From IMG/VR virus record IMGVR_UViG_3300035666_000102, positions 1 to 33,402 of that record: 33,402 nt of DNA; one strand, 5' to 3'. Shown here one piece after another: positions 14,475-22,609 of the stretch. The notes beneath the pieces were generated by a model. It made no database searches and was not told where the DNA came from. It worked only from the letters and a program-made list of their open reading frames with translations. How positions within the stretch are numbered: the first letter of the stretch is position 1; each line of letters opens with the position of its first letter. This DNA is from a virus. Made by a program: the position numbers and the translations under genes.

Positions 14475-14722
14475 GTGACACGATTACCCTGCCACGCGCC
14501 ACGGTGCAGCAGGCGCTGGAGGCGTGGGAGCACATCAACAAGTACGGCTTTGTCTTGGCTGACTACGAAGGCCCGATGGAGCAAGCCATCACAGCCTTCC
14601 GCGCCGCGCTGGAGCAGCCGGAGCAGTGCATGGCGCACGGCGAGTGTTTTGGTGGGCAGTGCATCTATACAGCACGGTCCGGTCAACCGGAGCAGGAGCC
14701 GGTGATGTTGAGTGCCCTATGA
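14471..14722 (+). CDS. Hypothetical early protein with Cys-containing tail
   Basis: This 83-residue protein has a helical first half (TVQQALEAWEHINKYGFVLA, MEQAITAFRAALEQPEQ) and a short Cys-bearing tail (CMAHGECFGGQC). It begins and ends in ATGA junctions. It resembles small helical phage accessory proteins without known function. Confidence 0.65.
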   Translation: MSDTITLPRATVQQALEAWEHINKYGFVLADYEGPMEQAITAFRAALEQPEQCMAHGECFGGQCIYTARSGQPEQEPVMLSAL

Positions 14723-14958
14723 AATGTCCCACTTGCAAGACATGGACGGAAGTCCTACAAACCAGACAGCGACAAGGTTACACCTACAGGAGGTACACAT
14801 GCGCGAACAATCACCGCTTCAGCACACGCGAGTCCCCAACGGCTGCGACCAGCAAGGCCGACACCCCTAAGCAGCCGAGTGCTGCACAGAACTCGGCCAA
14901 GAAGAAGAGCCGGACTTCTACGGGTGGGAGTACTGGAAAGAGGAGTGCATCTCCATGA
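14719..14958 (+). CDS. Small zinc-ribbon protein with low-complexity tail
   Basis: ATG 14719 lies in an ATGA junction; this gives 79 residues. The N-terminus MKCPTCKTWTEVLQTR with YRRYTCANNHRFSTRE is a CxxC...C-x3-H ribbon of the kind often found in phages (NrdR-like zinc-ribbon look, no ATP-cone). The remaining 37 residues are Ser/Thr/Lys-rich low complexity. They overlap another reading frame (14799-15020) that looks more protein-like there. The tail may therefore be a by-product of overlap. Confidence 0.68.
   Translation: MKCPTCKTWTEVLQTRQRQGYTYRRYTCANNHRFSTRESPTAATSKADTPKQPSAAQNSAKKKSRTSTGGSTGKRSASP
14841..14896 (+). repeat. Diverged direct duplication (second copy; first copy 14005-14060)
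   Basis: By hand alignment without gaps, 42 of 56 positions match the segment at 14005-14060, and 25 of the first 30. Both copies encode GCDQQGR and are followed by a membrane-helix segment. Confidence 0.75.
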
Positions 14959-15020
14959 TCATTATGGCCGTCGCCCTGGTGGCTCTCATGGGCACGCTGG
15001 CGCTGTTCTTCGCAGGTTAG
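14955..15020 (+). CDS. Possible 21-residue membrane peptide (internal restart)
   Basis: ATG 14955 overlaps the zinc-ribbon stop in an ATGA junction, and GAGGAG lies 9 nt upstream, so translation could restart here after the nonsense codon. The product would be MIIMAVALVALMGTLALFFA plus G, a bare transmembrane helix. Its stop TAG overlaps the convergent endolysin stop. Confidence 0.35.
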   Translation: MIIMAVALVALMGTLALFFAG

Positions 15021-15379
15021 TACGACCAGACCGCAGGCGCGGCGCGCAAGTCCAGATGGATGAACCGTCCCGATCCCTTCTGCTGCACGCCGATGCCGGT
15101 GAAACCGAGGTGCATCGCTAGGCGCAACACCTCATGGGCATCAGCGCCCTGCACGCCGACGTCGCAGGCCAGGCCGGTGGAGTGCATACCCGGCTCGGCC
15201 TTGGCCTTCTCCACCGGGTGGTCAGGGCAGCGGTAGCCCGAGGTGATGGTCATGGGGCGCTTGTAGACGTCGCGCAACGCCTGCAGACGTCCCATGAACT
15301 CGGGCCGCATCTCCTGCTTGCCGCAGTGGCGGCAGCGGAACTCGGCCTCGGTGAAGTTGGGGTAATCGGCCCAGTTCAC
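15017..15379 (-). CDS. Endolysin, peptidase M15-type (D-Ala/L-Ala-D-Glu peptidase-like)
   Basis: This enzyme would cut peptide bonds in host peptidoglycan at lysis. The 120-residue protein matches the M15 zinc peptidase pattern: TSGYRCPDHP near 47, GMHSTGLACDV with H66 and D73, and RFIHLDL with H108 and D110. The N-terminus has FRCRHCG, often seen in phage M15_3-like lysins. There is no signal peptide, so it needs a holin. It overlaps the downstream end of the holin gene by 4 nt and meets the rightward operon stop-to-stop at 15017-15020. Confidence 0.92.
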   Translation of the reverse strand: MNWADYPNFTEAEFRCRHCGKQEMRPEFMGRLQALRDVYKRPMTITSGYRCPDHPVEKAKAEPGMHSTGLACDVGVQGADAHEVLRLAMHLGFTGIGVQQKGSGRFIHLDLRAAPAVWSY

Positions 15380-15543
15380 TTCTTGCGCTTGTCGTAGACC
15401 GACCAGCCCACGCCGGCCAGCGCGGCGCCGCCGCCGATGATGGCGTCAATGACGTCGCTGCCGATGCCGTACTTGACGGCGAACCCGCCCGCCAGCGCGG
15501 TCAGGAGGTGGCGCACTAGCGCTTGAATGATCATCGCGTTCAT
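15376..15543 (-). CDS. Small holin candidate
   Basis: ATG 15543 (55 residues) has AAAGGA upstream; a longer frame to 15609 overlaps the previous gene and is rejected. The sequence MNAMIIQALVRHLLTALAGG continues to a second hydrophobic stretch (DAIIGGGAALAGVGWSVY) and ends KRKK. Two short hydrophobic segments, a basic tail and position next to the endolysin match small phage holins of the Pam3-gp28-like kind. The family name is from memory of similar sequences. Confidence 0.75.
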   Translation of the reverse strand: MNAMIIQALVRHLLTALAGGFAVKYGIGSDVIDAIIGGGAALAGVGWSVYDKRKK

Positions 15544-15553
15544 GTGAGTCCTT

Positions 15554-15904
15554 TCACTTTCGAGCCTCTGATTTGATGTGCTCCCACGCCGCAACGGCCA
15601 AAAACACAACGATGGCCCAGAGTCCGGCCGCCGTCACCTTGCTGAACGCATCGCCCTTGGCCTTCTCCCACCAAGTGGCGTTCGCAATCTGCTTCTCATG
15701 CGCGAGGCGATGGCCGTGCGGATCACCGCCTGGAAACGCATCAGCGAAGGACTGCTTCAGCAGCGCGAACTGCCGGTCCATGTGCAGCGTCAGATGCTGC
15801 TCATGAGACTTCAACGCCGCGCTGACGGCCTCCTGGATCATCAGGGCCACCTTGTCCTCAGTGAGGGCTGCCTGACGGCGCTCGGGGCCAGAGTAGTCGG
15901 TCAT
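15554..15904 (-). CDS. Lysis-cassette membrane protein
   Basis: This 116-residue protein starts MTDYSGPERRQAALTEDKVA, is helical and charged through residue 90, then has one transmembrane helix (AAGLWAIVVFLAVAAW) and a short basic end. One C-terminal-side membrane span with a long cytoplasmic N-terminus is seen in phage antiholins or accessory holin-like proteins. Together with the downstream holin and endolysin it forms the lysis cassette. Which of the two membrane proteins makes the lethal hole is unknown. Confidence 0.7.
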   Translation of the reverse strand: MTDYSGPERRQAALTEDKVALMIQEAVSAALKSHEQHLTLHMDRQFALLKQSFADAFPGGDPHGHRLAHEKQIANATWWEKAKGDAFSKVTAAGLWAIVVFLAVAAWEHIKSEARK

Positions 15905-15906
15905 GG

Positions 15907-17610
15907 TTAGGCAATGCTGGTGAAGGTATATGACCAGTTCACAATCTGCGCTAGGCCAGAGGTTTGCGTGACTTGAACACTCGCGCCAGACAAGGTGATC
16001 GTAAGTTGCGCTCCGTTGCTCGACACGATGCGAGCCTGGCTGCCGTCCCAGAAGGCCGTGGCTGCCGCCGTGTAGTTAGCCGCCGATCCACTGTTGCCGA
16101 TAAGCGCAACGATGTCGTATCGACCACCCGCTGCTGCCGCAGTCCCGCTGAGTGTGAAGATGGTGGATGCCACTGCGGTCGTGGTGTTCACGTTCCCTTT
16201 GGCGCTGTTGACGCCAGCAGCAAAACCCGCAACACCCGTGGCCGACAACGTGGTGAACGCGCCGCTGTCGGGCGTGACGCCGCCAATCGGGCCAGGCTTG
16301 TTGCTCAGTGGCTGGATGCCCGTCACGATGCCGATAGGCAGGTTGCGCGAGCCAGCGCCGAAGATGACGTCGTAGTAGCAGTTCGTGTTCGTGCCGTCAA
16401 AATCGAGCAGGCCCACCGAACGCGCCCCGCTGGACATGAACGGATGCACGATCATGGCCGCGTCTGCGCTTGCTGATCGATACGCCCGAGCCCCGCCAGC
16501 CGTGTGGTTTGTGGCGCAGCCGTAGAAGTTGCCGCTTGAGTTTTTCAGCGAAACGTCTGCGACCGAGTTGCCCTCGAAATAGGTGCCGATGACTTGCGTC
16601 TGAATGCCCTGATCGACGATGCCCTCGGTGCCGTTCTGGATAAACCCGTTGAGGATCAAGTTGCCGACGTTGGGCAGCACGCCGCCGTCCTTCACCCAGA
16701 TGCCGACCACGCCAAAGTTGTCGATGCATGGGTGATTGATCTCAACCGCGTTGCACCCCTCGACCAGCGTGATCGGGTAGTCTGTGCCGTCAAAGTCGGG
16801 GTTGTCAATTTTCAGCGCCCAGCACAGCGAGCGCAGATAGATGCCGTACTCGCAATCAAGGATTCGAGGCCGCACGATCTCGGCGGCGGCAAGCTGGAAC
16901 CGCGTCAGATCAAACGCATACACGCCCGTGTGCCCGGTGCCTACGATGTAGGCGTCCAGAATCTTGCAGCCGTAGGCGTTCGTCGTGGATTGAAACACCT
17001 TGAGATTGTTGGCCGCTGCCGTCAACCCCGAGCCGTTGCCGGTGAAGCGAATCGTGCCGTTGAACCCGTTGAGGTTGATCGCCGCGTTGATGGAGTACAT
17101 CTCGGCGATGCGGATCTCGCCGGTCAAGTTCGATTGAATCGCCGCGTTGATGGCCGCAGCGTTGGCGGTGGCGGTGGCCGCAGTTGAGGCGCCGAAGTCG
17201 CGCACATCAACGAAGTCGCGCAGCTTGGCCTGCACCGTGCGAGTGACGGCCCCAGCGCCGGCCGGCGTGAAATCTATCTCGCTGGCGTTGACGTCAACCA
17301 CCGCATTGCTATACCGCTCCGTCGCCGCAGGCGCCGAATACACCACGCTGCCGTTCTTGTCCTGCACCTGGATGCTGTAGTCACTGTTCACGTACAGCCG
17401 AGCAGGCGTGCCGCTGTTGACCGGGTAGCCACCTTGGGTGCGGATCGGCTGCGCTGCGAGCAACGTCAGGGCCGCGTCCCAGTAGGCCGTGATCGGGCTT
17501 GTGATCGGGTTCAGATTCGCCGTGCCAATCCAGATGTAACCATCCTCCAGCGGCGATCCATCCGTGCCTGTGAAGATCGGAAAGGTGGGCTGGATGGAGA
17601 GCGCGGTCAT
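15907..17610 (-). CDS. Tailspike with P22-type head-binding domain
   Basis: Tailspikes bind and often cleave surface polysaccharide. Residues 1 to about 110 match the P22 gp9 head-binding domain: TFPIFTGTDGSPLEDGYIWI, a QPIRTQGGYPVNSG segment, then YSIQVQDKNGSVVY. From about 130 on, KLRDFVDVRDFGA starts a pectate-lyase-like right-handed beta-helix with repeated short strands (about 140-420). The C-terminal 130 residues are Gly/Ala/Thr-rich beta sequence. The 567-residue length is near that of P22 gp9 (667). Host-specific catalytic residues cannot be assigned by eye. It lies just before the lysis genes and 20 nt after an ejection protein. Confidence 0.88.
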   Translation of the reverse strand: MTALSIQPTFPIFTGTDGSPLEDGYIWIGTANLNPITSPITAYWDAALTLLAAQPIRTQGGYPVNSGTPARLYVNSDYSIQVQDKNGSVVYSAPAATERYSNAVVDVNASEIDFTPAGAGAVTRTVQAKLRDFVDVRDFGASTAATATANAAAINAAIQSNLTGEIRIAEMYSINAAINLNGFNGTIRFTGNGSGLTAAANNLKVFQSTTNAYGCKILDAYIVGTGHTGVYAFDLTRFQLAAAEIVRPRILDCEYGIYLRSLCWALKIDNPDFDGTDYPITLVEGCNAVEINHPCIDNFGVVGIWVKDGGVLPNVGNLILNGFIQNGTEGIVDQGIQTQVIGTYFEGNSVADVSLKNSSGNFYGCATNHTAGGARAYRSASADAAMIVHPFMSSGARSVGLLDFDGTNTNCYYDVIFGAGSRNLPIGIVTGIQPLSNKPGPIGGVTPDSGAFTTLSATGVAGFAAGVNSAKGNVNTTTAVASTIFTLSGTAAAAGGRYDIVALIGNSGSAANYTAAATAFWDGSQARIVSSNGAQLTITLSGASVQVTQTSGLAQIVNWSYTFTSIA

Positions 17611-17630
17611 GGTTGGGGCTCCTGGGGTGA

Positions 17631-19622
17631 TCAGTCAGACGTTACTTGACCGCGCAGGGCGGCCTCGATGCGAGCGCGTGTCTTGCGGTTGCGCACATAT
17701 TTGCTGGCCTCGCGCAGTGCGGTGACAGCAGGGGCCGGCATGCCAGTGAAGGCCGCCGTACCGATGGTGTCCATCGCAATCATCAGTGCGCTGGCCGTGT
17801 TGCTGGTGTTGATGGCACCAGGCGGTGCGGTGTAGATGTCAGTGGCAATGTCAGCCAGATCGCGCAGTACCTGGGCCTGTCGCTTGCCATAGAGCGCCTC
17901 GAGCTTGCCGTCCTGGTCCAGCGTGCGCACGGTGCGCTGCAACTTGTCCGGCGACAGCAACGGATTGCCTGACGCATCACGCTGCGACGGGCTCAGGCTC
18001 GCGTCCTTGATGAACCGAATGCCGCCAGCCTTGAGATCAGACCATGCCTGCTGACCTTCTGGGCCAGATCGCAGGAGCGTGCTGCGCAGCTTGTTCATCT
18101 CCTCGACAGGCGACGAGATGATCACTTTATCGAACACATCACCGAAGGCCACCTGGCGCTCGTCTGTGCCGCGCTTGGTGCCCAGCAACTTGGCCGTGAG
18201 GCCGACGTTCTCGAACTCGTTGGCAAACCGCTCGCGCAGTTTGCGGGCGGCACGGTAGGCCTCTCCGCCTGCGCCTTCGGTGGCTGCGTCAATGGATGCG
18301 TTGATCTGGCGGCCGACCAGCGCCTCGCGCCGATCTGCCCAGTCTGTGTTGGCATTGACGAACTGACGCAGCGTTTCGCTGGTCTTTAGGTCAATCTGCT
18401 GTGGAACGAGGTTGCCATTCTCATCTGGCACCAGTGCACCAAGCCTGACGGCTTCACGGCGCACAGCCGGGATGGTCGGCACCAAACCTTCGAGCGATGA
18501 CAGATTGGCCAACTGCTGGGCCAGAGGAGCCAACTCAACAGGAGCCTGCATTGCGCCTTCGGCTTCTGCCTTATCGTAGGCGCTGCGCACCTTCCTGCGC
18601 TCTACCTCCACGCGATTCACCAGAGCACGATCAACGCCTCTGCCCATGGCGCGCGGATCAGCGGCCACCGGGTTCGGCATGTCGATCAGCGCATCGAAGT
18701 TGCGGATCATGTTGGCCGTCTGCGTTTCGACTCGCTCGCGCAAGGGGGCGCCTACATCAGGCAGCTTGGCAGCTTCCTTCTCGAACTGGAGCTGCGCGAA
18801 GTTCCGCGATGCTTGGCCTGCAGTCAGCGCAGATGGCCCCGTGAACGGCACAGGCATCATCTCGGCTCTGGCAACGCGTTCAGTTCCAATCGCCAAGCCC
18901 GAAGCCCCAGCAGAACCACGCTGCAGTGCAGCAGAGGTCTGGCTCACAGCGTCCAGCGCAGCCGGCTCAGGCGGCAACAGACCAGCCGCACGGCCAACAG
19001 CTCGAGCGCCGCGTGCTGGTGCCTGCACCACGGCCATCGCCGCAGGGGCAGCCGCAGTGACTGCACGCTGTGTGGTGGCCTGCACGATAGGCGCGGCCTG
19101 TCCGGCAGCCTGCAGCACAGCACCAGGCGCGGCGACCACGGGCAGCACGGGCGGCAGAGCCTGGGCGGCTTCGCCGACTGCGCCCAGCATCTCGCGGCCG
19201 GCTTGCGTGCGCGGTGCGTAGGTGAACCGTGCGGCCTGTTCGGTGGCCGCTTGCTCAATGCGCTGCGCTGCAGCTGGTGTGCCGAACTGGCCCGACAGAA
19301 TCTCGCGCGCTAGGCCTGCGCCTGTGCCCTGGATCATGCCAAGCGGGGCGCCCACAGCACCGGTCAGCAACGACAGGGCTGTCTCACCAGCACCAACGAC
19401 ACGCTGACCCAGCGTTGCCGGCGTGGTGGCCGCCGTAGGAGCGACAGCGGGAGGTGCGACAAACTGCTGTGGCTGGAACTGCTGCGGTGCGCCTGGAGCC
19501 TGTGCGCGGCCTTCATCGAGCTTGGCCTGTTCATAAGCCTGCACCACGATCTCAAAGTCTCGCGTTCCCCGTTTGGAGCTGTTCTGGACGATCCAAGCGG
19601 CGTATTCGTCAGCCGTAGCCAT
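17631..19622 (-). CDS. Ejection-type internal virion protein (P22 gp16 position)
   Basis: This 663-residue protein has an N-terminal MATADEYAAWIVQNSSKRGT region, a Pro/Ala/Gln linker, a Gly/Ala-rich hydrophobic part (about 75-240) and a long helical C-terminus. It is the third large protein after the tail genes and directly precedes the tailspike, the place of P22 gp16/gp20. Those proteins leave the virion and help DNA cross the envelope. Sequence identity to P22 is not evident, so the assignment rests on order, size and composition. Confidence 0.65.
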   Translation of the reverse strand: MATADEYAAWIVQNSSKRGTRDFEIVVQAYEQAKLDEGRAQAPGAPQQFQPQQFVAPPAVAPTAATTPATLGQRVVGAGETALSLLTGAVGAPLGMIQGTGAGLAREILSGQFGTPAAAQRIEQAATEQAARFTYAPRTQAGREMLGAVGEAAQALPPVLPVVAAPGAVLQAAGQAAPIVQATTQRAVTAAAPAAMAVVQAPARGARAVGRAAGLLPPEPAALDAVSQTSAALQRGSAGASGLAIGTERVARAEMMPVPFTGPSALTAGQASRNFAQLQFEKEAAKLPDVGAPLRERVETQTANMIRNFDALIDMPNPVAADPRAMGRGVDRALVNRVEVERRKVRSAYDKAEAEGAMQAPVELAPLAQQLANLSSLEGLVPTIPAVRREAVRLGALVPDENGNLVPQQIDLKTSETLRQFVNANTDWADRREALVGRQINASIDAATEGAGGEAYRAARKLRERFANEFENVGLTAKLLGTKRGTDERQVAFGDVFDKVIISSPVEEMNKLRSTLLRSGPEGQQAWSDLKAGGIRFIKDASLSPSQRDASGNPLLSPDKLQRTVRTLDQDGKLEALYGKRQAQVLRDLADIATDIYTAPPGAINTSNTASALMIAMDTIGTAAFTGMPAPAVTALREASKYVRNRKTRARIEAALRGQVTSD

Positions 19623-19623
19623 A

Positions 19624-21273
19624 TCAGCGTCTCCCGCTAATGATCAGATCGGCCTGTGAGCGAATGTCTGTAGTTGCAGCAGGAACCCCAGGCATCGCGC
19701 CCCCAAGGCTCCCTGGCGTGCCAACACGCGGACCAGCCGGCGCAACCTGCCCAGGCCGCAAGGGAGCGCCAGGAATGGCCGCTGCGGGCTGCGCAGGAGC
19801 GCCACCGGCGCCCGCTGCGTATCGGTTGTTGATCTCCTGCGCGATGCGGGTGGACATATCCACCCAGGTTTCGCCAGGCTTGGCCGCGAAGTCACCAGCA
19901 GGAAAGACCGACGACGCACGGCCCAGCGAGCCGCGATTGTTGGCCAGCCAGTCCACGCGGGCGTTTTCGGTGGCGCTGTTGATGTCCTGGATCTTGGCCA
20001 TGCCGCGCAGGAAGCTGGACATCGTGCGTGAATCCGCGTTTGAAGGCGGGAACCCTTCCAGCACCAGCGCGATATCCTTGTCAGTGGCTGGGCCGGGAGG
20101 CAGAGACTGCACCGCCGCGCTGTTGCGCAGGCGCGTGAACTCCTGCCGCAGTTCTTGCATATAGCCCTGGTTGCCGGTGGCTTTTCGCAGGTAATCCGTA
20201 GCCGATGAAAACACGCCAAAGCCGCCGCCTTCTGCTGCCAATCGATCCGCCAGCGAGTTGAACTGCGAGGCCTGCTGTTTCGCTGTACCTGCTGCCACCG
20301 CCGCCGTGTTGATGTCCTTCTTGGCCTGTTCTGGCAGGCTAGTGGCGATCTCGCCAATCCTGGCCAGAGTCAGCTGGACGTCAGCAGCTGTCTTCGTCTG
20401 ATCCAGACCCAGCCGCGCAGACGCCACGTTGATCTGGTTCTGCGCGGCGCGGATGTTCCAGTTCTTTTCGTTCAGGCCTGCCTGGTTCAGCGCCTCTGCA
20501 AACCTGGCATCAGTCGCCGCCTTGATGGCATCGCTCTGGGCCTTGGTCAGACCAGCCTGGGCCATCGCGGGCGCAAACTGAGCATCTACGCCGGACTTGA
20601 TGGCATCTTCTCTAGCCTTGTCGGCGTCGTACTGTGCCTTCTGCAGCTGCGGGCCGAACAGCATAGCCGCCCTGCGGTCCTCATTCCTCTTAGCCAGCGA
20701 CTCAATCGCTTCCTTGCCGCCAGGGAGTCCGATCAGGGTATCTCCGAGGGTGGCGACCACTAGCGCCGGGTCAATCGCCGCCAGCTTGGCCTGAGTTTCC
20801 AGGAATTTAGCCTGACCCTCGTCGCCTCGCTTGCGGAAGCCTTCAGCGCGCTGATTCAACTGTTCAACGCCGATCTCTGGGTTCTTGCTGCCAAGGGCCG
20901 CCATGACCTGCGTGGTAGACGAGAGAACCTGCGCCTGTCGATCCTTGGAAAGCGTGTCGAAGAACTTGATGGCCGCCTCAGATTGCTCCTTCGGTGCCAA
21001 GAGCGCCACGCCCTGGAAATCAGCAGGCTGCCATGTGTCAGAGCGCACCTTGTCAACGAGTGATTTGTAGGCCTCGCCAAGTTTCTGCTGCTGCACTGCC
21101 TTGGCCTGATTGGCTGCAAGTTCCTGCTGGATCTTGGCTGTCTGGGCTTCGCGGAGTGCGGTCTGCTGGTCGGCCTGCGCCAGTTGCGCGCCGAGTTGCA
21201 GGCCCTGTGAGAGCGAGCCGAAAGGCCCGCCCTGCTGCCCGAAGGCGCTGGTGTAGTCGAACGCTGTTGCCAT
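19624..21273 (-). CDS. Ejection-type internal virion protein (P22 gp20 position)
   Basis: I prefer ATG 21273 (549 residues, MATAFDYTSAFG) because GGAGG lies 6 nt before it; ATG 21276 and TTG 21279 are also in frame and sit in the junction with the previous gene. The protein is predicted mostly helical and Gln/Ala-rich, with long coiled-coil-like stretches (residues about 25-330) and a Pro/Gly/Ala-rich end. It would be co-packaged and ejected with DNA, by analogy of position and composition with P22 gp20. There is no catalytic motif. Confidence 0.65.
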   Translation of the reverse strand: MATAFDYTSAFGQQGGPFGSLSQGLQLGAQLAQADQQTALREAQTAKIQQELAANQAKAVQQQKLGEAYKSLVDKVRSDTWQPADFQGVALLAPKEQSEAAIKFFDTLSKDRQAQVLSSTTQVMAALGSKNPEIGVEQLNQRAEGFRKRGDEGQAKFLETQAKLAAIDPALVVATLGDTLIGLPGGKEAIESLAKRNEDRRAAMLFGPQLQKAQYDADKAREDAIKSGVDAQFAPAMAQAGLTKAQSDAIKAATDARFAEALNQAGLNEKNWNIRAAQNQINVASARLGLDQTKTAADVQLTLARIGEIATSLPEQAKKDINTAAVAAGTAKQQASQFNSLADRLAAEGGGFGVFSSATDYLRKATGNQGYMQELRQEFTRLRNSAAVQSLPPGPATDKDIALVLEGFPPSNADSRTMSSFLRGMAKIQDINSATENARVDWLANNRGSLGRASSVFPAGDFAAKPGETWVDMSTRIAQEINNRYAAGAGGAPAQPAAAIPGAPLRPGQVAPAGPRVGTPGSLGGAMPGVPAATTDIRSQADLIISGRR

Positions 21274-21275
21274 CA

Positions 21276-22100
21276 TCAACCTCCAGGCGGCGGCATTACC
21301 GCATAGGACGGTAGCCCCGATATTCCAGGCTCAACGGGCTGGATAGGTGTGCCTGCTCCACCGAACAGATTCCCGAACCCGAACTGTCCCGTGCGTGCGT
21401 AGTTCATGCCCGCCAGTTGCAGCGGCAACTGCGCAAACTGCACGAACGGAGCAGCACGCCCCAGTGCACCGCCAGCCTGGGCTGCGCCCTGCTGCTGCAA
21501 CAGATTGGCCACATTGCTGCCCATCGTGCCGGCAGCGGATGCCTGACCAGCAGCCGACGCCTGGCCACCACGGTAGAGCGCTTCTGTCACACCCAGCCCG
21601 GTTCCGGCAAAACCGCCGAGGCGACCGTATTGCTGCTCGATGGCCTGCTGCAACATCTGCGGCCGGAACTGAGCCAGAGCCGCCTGGATGTTGCCGCCAC
21701 GCAGGCCGCCCGTGGCCGATGCGCGCTGCAGCATCGCCTCTTCACCCTGCCGAATCTGGGCCTGGAGAAACGGACTCTGCTCGATCTGTGCAATGGCCGC
21801 CTGCTGGGCCTCTGGGCCGCGCAAGCCCGCCAGGGTCTGCTGCTGCTCGAATGCCTGAGCCCCTGCCTGCTGGAAGGGCTGGAAGCCGCTGATGGCTTGC
21901 TGTCCGGCACCCACATACGGAGCTAGGAGCTTCTGGATCTCGCCGAACTGCCGGCGCTGTTCCTCAATGCCGGATTGCGCCGCCTGGCCCTGGATGTCTG
22001 CTGCTTTGCCTGCGGCACGGCTCTGCATGTAGCCAGAGGCGAGCGTGGCGCCGCCAACGGCCACTGCACCAAGCGCCGCCGCCGATAGTCCGAATGTCAT
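21276..22100 (-). CDS. DNA-transfer/ejection protein, P22 gp7-like
   Basis: This 274-residue protein opens with a hydrophobic Gly/Ala segment (MTFGLSAAALGAVAVGGATL), then a helical region. A stretch FLQAQIRQGEEAMLQRASAT and GGLRGG resembles the Gly-rich middle of P22 gp7 and related DNA-transfer proteins. Strong GGAGGA lies 8 nt before ATG 22100. It is first of three consecutive ejection-type genes, as gp7-gp20-gp16 in P22. Similarity is moderate, so the name is by pattern plus order. Confidence 0.72.
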   Translation of the reverse strand: MTFGLSAAALGAVAVGGATLASGYMQSRAAGKAADIQGQAAQSGIEEQRRQFGEIQKLLAPYVGAGQQAISGFQPFQQAGAQAFEQQQTLAGLRGPEAQQAAIAQIEQSPFLQAQIRQGEEAMLQRASATGGLRGGNIQAALAQFRPQMLQQAIEQQYGRLGGFAGTGLGVTEALYRGGQASAAGQASAAGTMGSNVANLLQQQGAAQAGGALGRAAPFVQFAQLPLQLAGMNYARTGQFGFGNLFGGAGTPIQPVEPGISGLPSYAVMPPPGG

Positions 22101-22609
22101 GTCGTTTCCTCCAGTAGAGGCTGCGCTGATGCCTCAAGCGCAACACATGGCGCCGGCACCGTGTACTTGTCCCAAAGAGCCTGGGGCTCCGTCTCGTTGT
22201 TCGGGTTTGCGTGGAAGGTCGTGACTTCCACATCCGTCAGCGCCACGCCAGCGCGCTTGGTGTTGGGTCTCGTTACGCTCATGTGGCCCGGTTCAATCCG
22301 CGCAATGCCATCGTCGGTGGTTACCATCAGGATGCCCTTGCGCACCACGAAGAACGACTCATCCCGATGAACCGCGCCAGTCAGTACCGTGCCGGCTGGG
22401 ATGTGCATCGTGCGAGCGTACAGCCCGCTGCAGAAGGCGTGCTCGACGGGCAGCTCAACCTGCGGCAGGCGCAGGATTTCAGCCTCAAGCCGATAGATCG
22501 ACAAGTGGTCGGCCTGGATGGCAGGCGTCAATGGTTCTGCGAGTGTCGTGGGTAGCGTCACAGCGGCGTCCTTGTGGGCCGCTGGTAGCCATGAACTCAG
22601 CGCAGTCAT
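22097..22609 (-). CDS. Cupin-fold protein in the virion module
   Basis: Residues about 55-150 of this 170-residue protein form a single cupin barrel: MHIPAGTVLTGAVHRDESFF with a metal-type H/E pair, KGILMVTTDDGIARIEPGH, then RAGVALTDVEVTTFHANP. Cupin genes of this type occur in several podovirus virion modules, where they are unassigned. An ATGA junction links it to the gp7-like gene. It could be an assembly factor, a minor structural protein or an enzyme; no substrate can be inferred. Confidence 0.75.
   Translation of the reverse strand: MTALSSWLPAAHKDAAVTLPTTLAEPLTPAIQADHLSIYRLEAEILRLPQVELPVEHAFCSGLYARTMHIPAGTVLTGAVHRDESFFVVRKGILMVTTDDGIARIEPGHMSVTRPNTKRAGVALTDVEVTTFHANPNNETEPQALWDKYTVPAPCVALEASAQPLLEETT

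Larger units (their letters stand above)
14799..15020 (+). pseudogene. Nested membrane-protein gene interrupted by a nonsense codon
   Basis: ATG 14799 follows a near-perfect AGGAGG (14788-14793) and opens a frame within the zinc-ribbon gene: MREQSPLQHTRVPNGCDQQG, then RHP and TAA at 14868-14870. Downstream the same frame continues as AAECCTELGQEEEPDFYG, a charged aromatic segment, then a hydrophobic helix MIIMAVALVALMGTLALFF ending at TAG 15020. The paralogous gene at 13987 has GAA at the codon matching the TAA, so one G-to-T change would explain the interruption. Whether it is dead, read through, or restarted at ATG 14955 cannot be told from sequence. Confidence 0.55.

Noticed and set aside
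15543-15609. Extended 77-residue form of the holin candidate
   Set aside because: The extension overlaps the upstream gene and reads as non-membrane arginine-rich sequence; ATG 15543 has a proper ribosome binding site.
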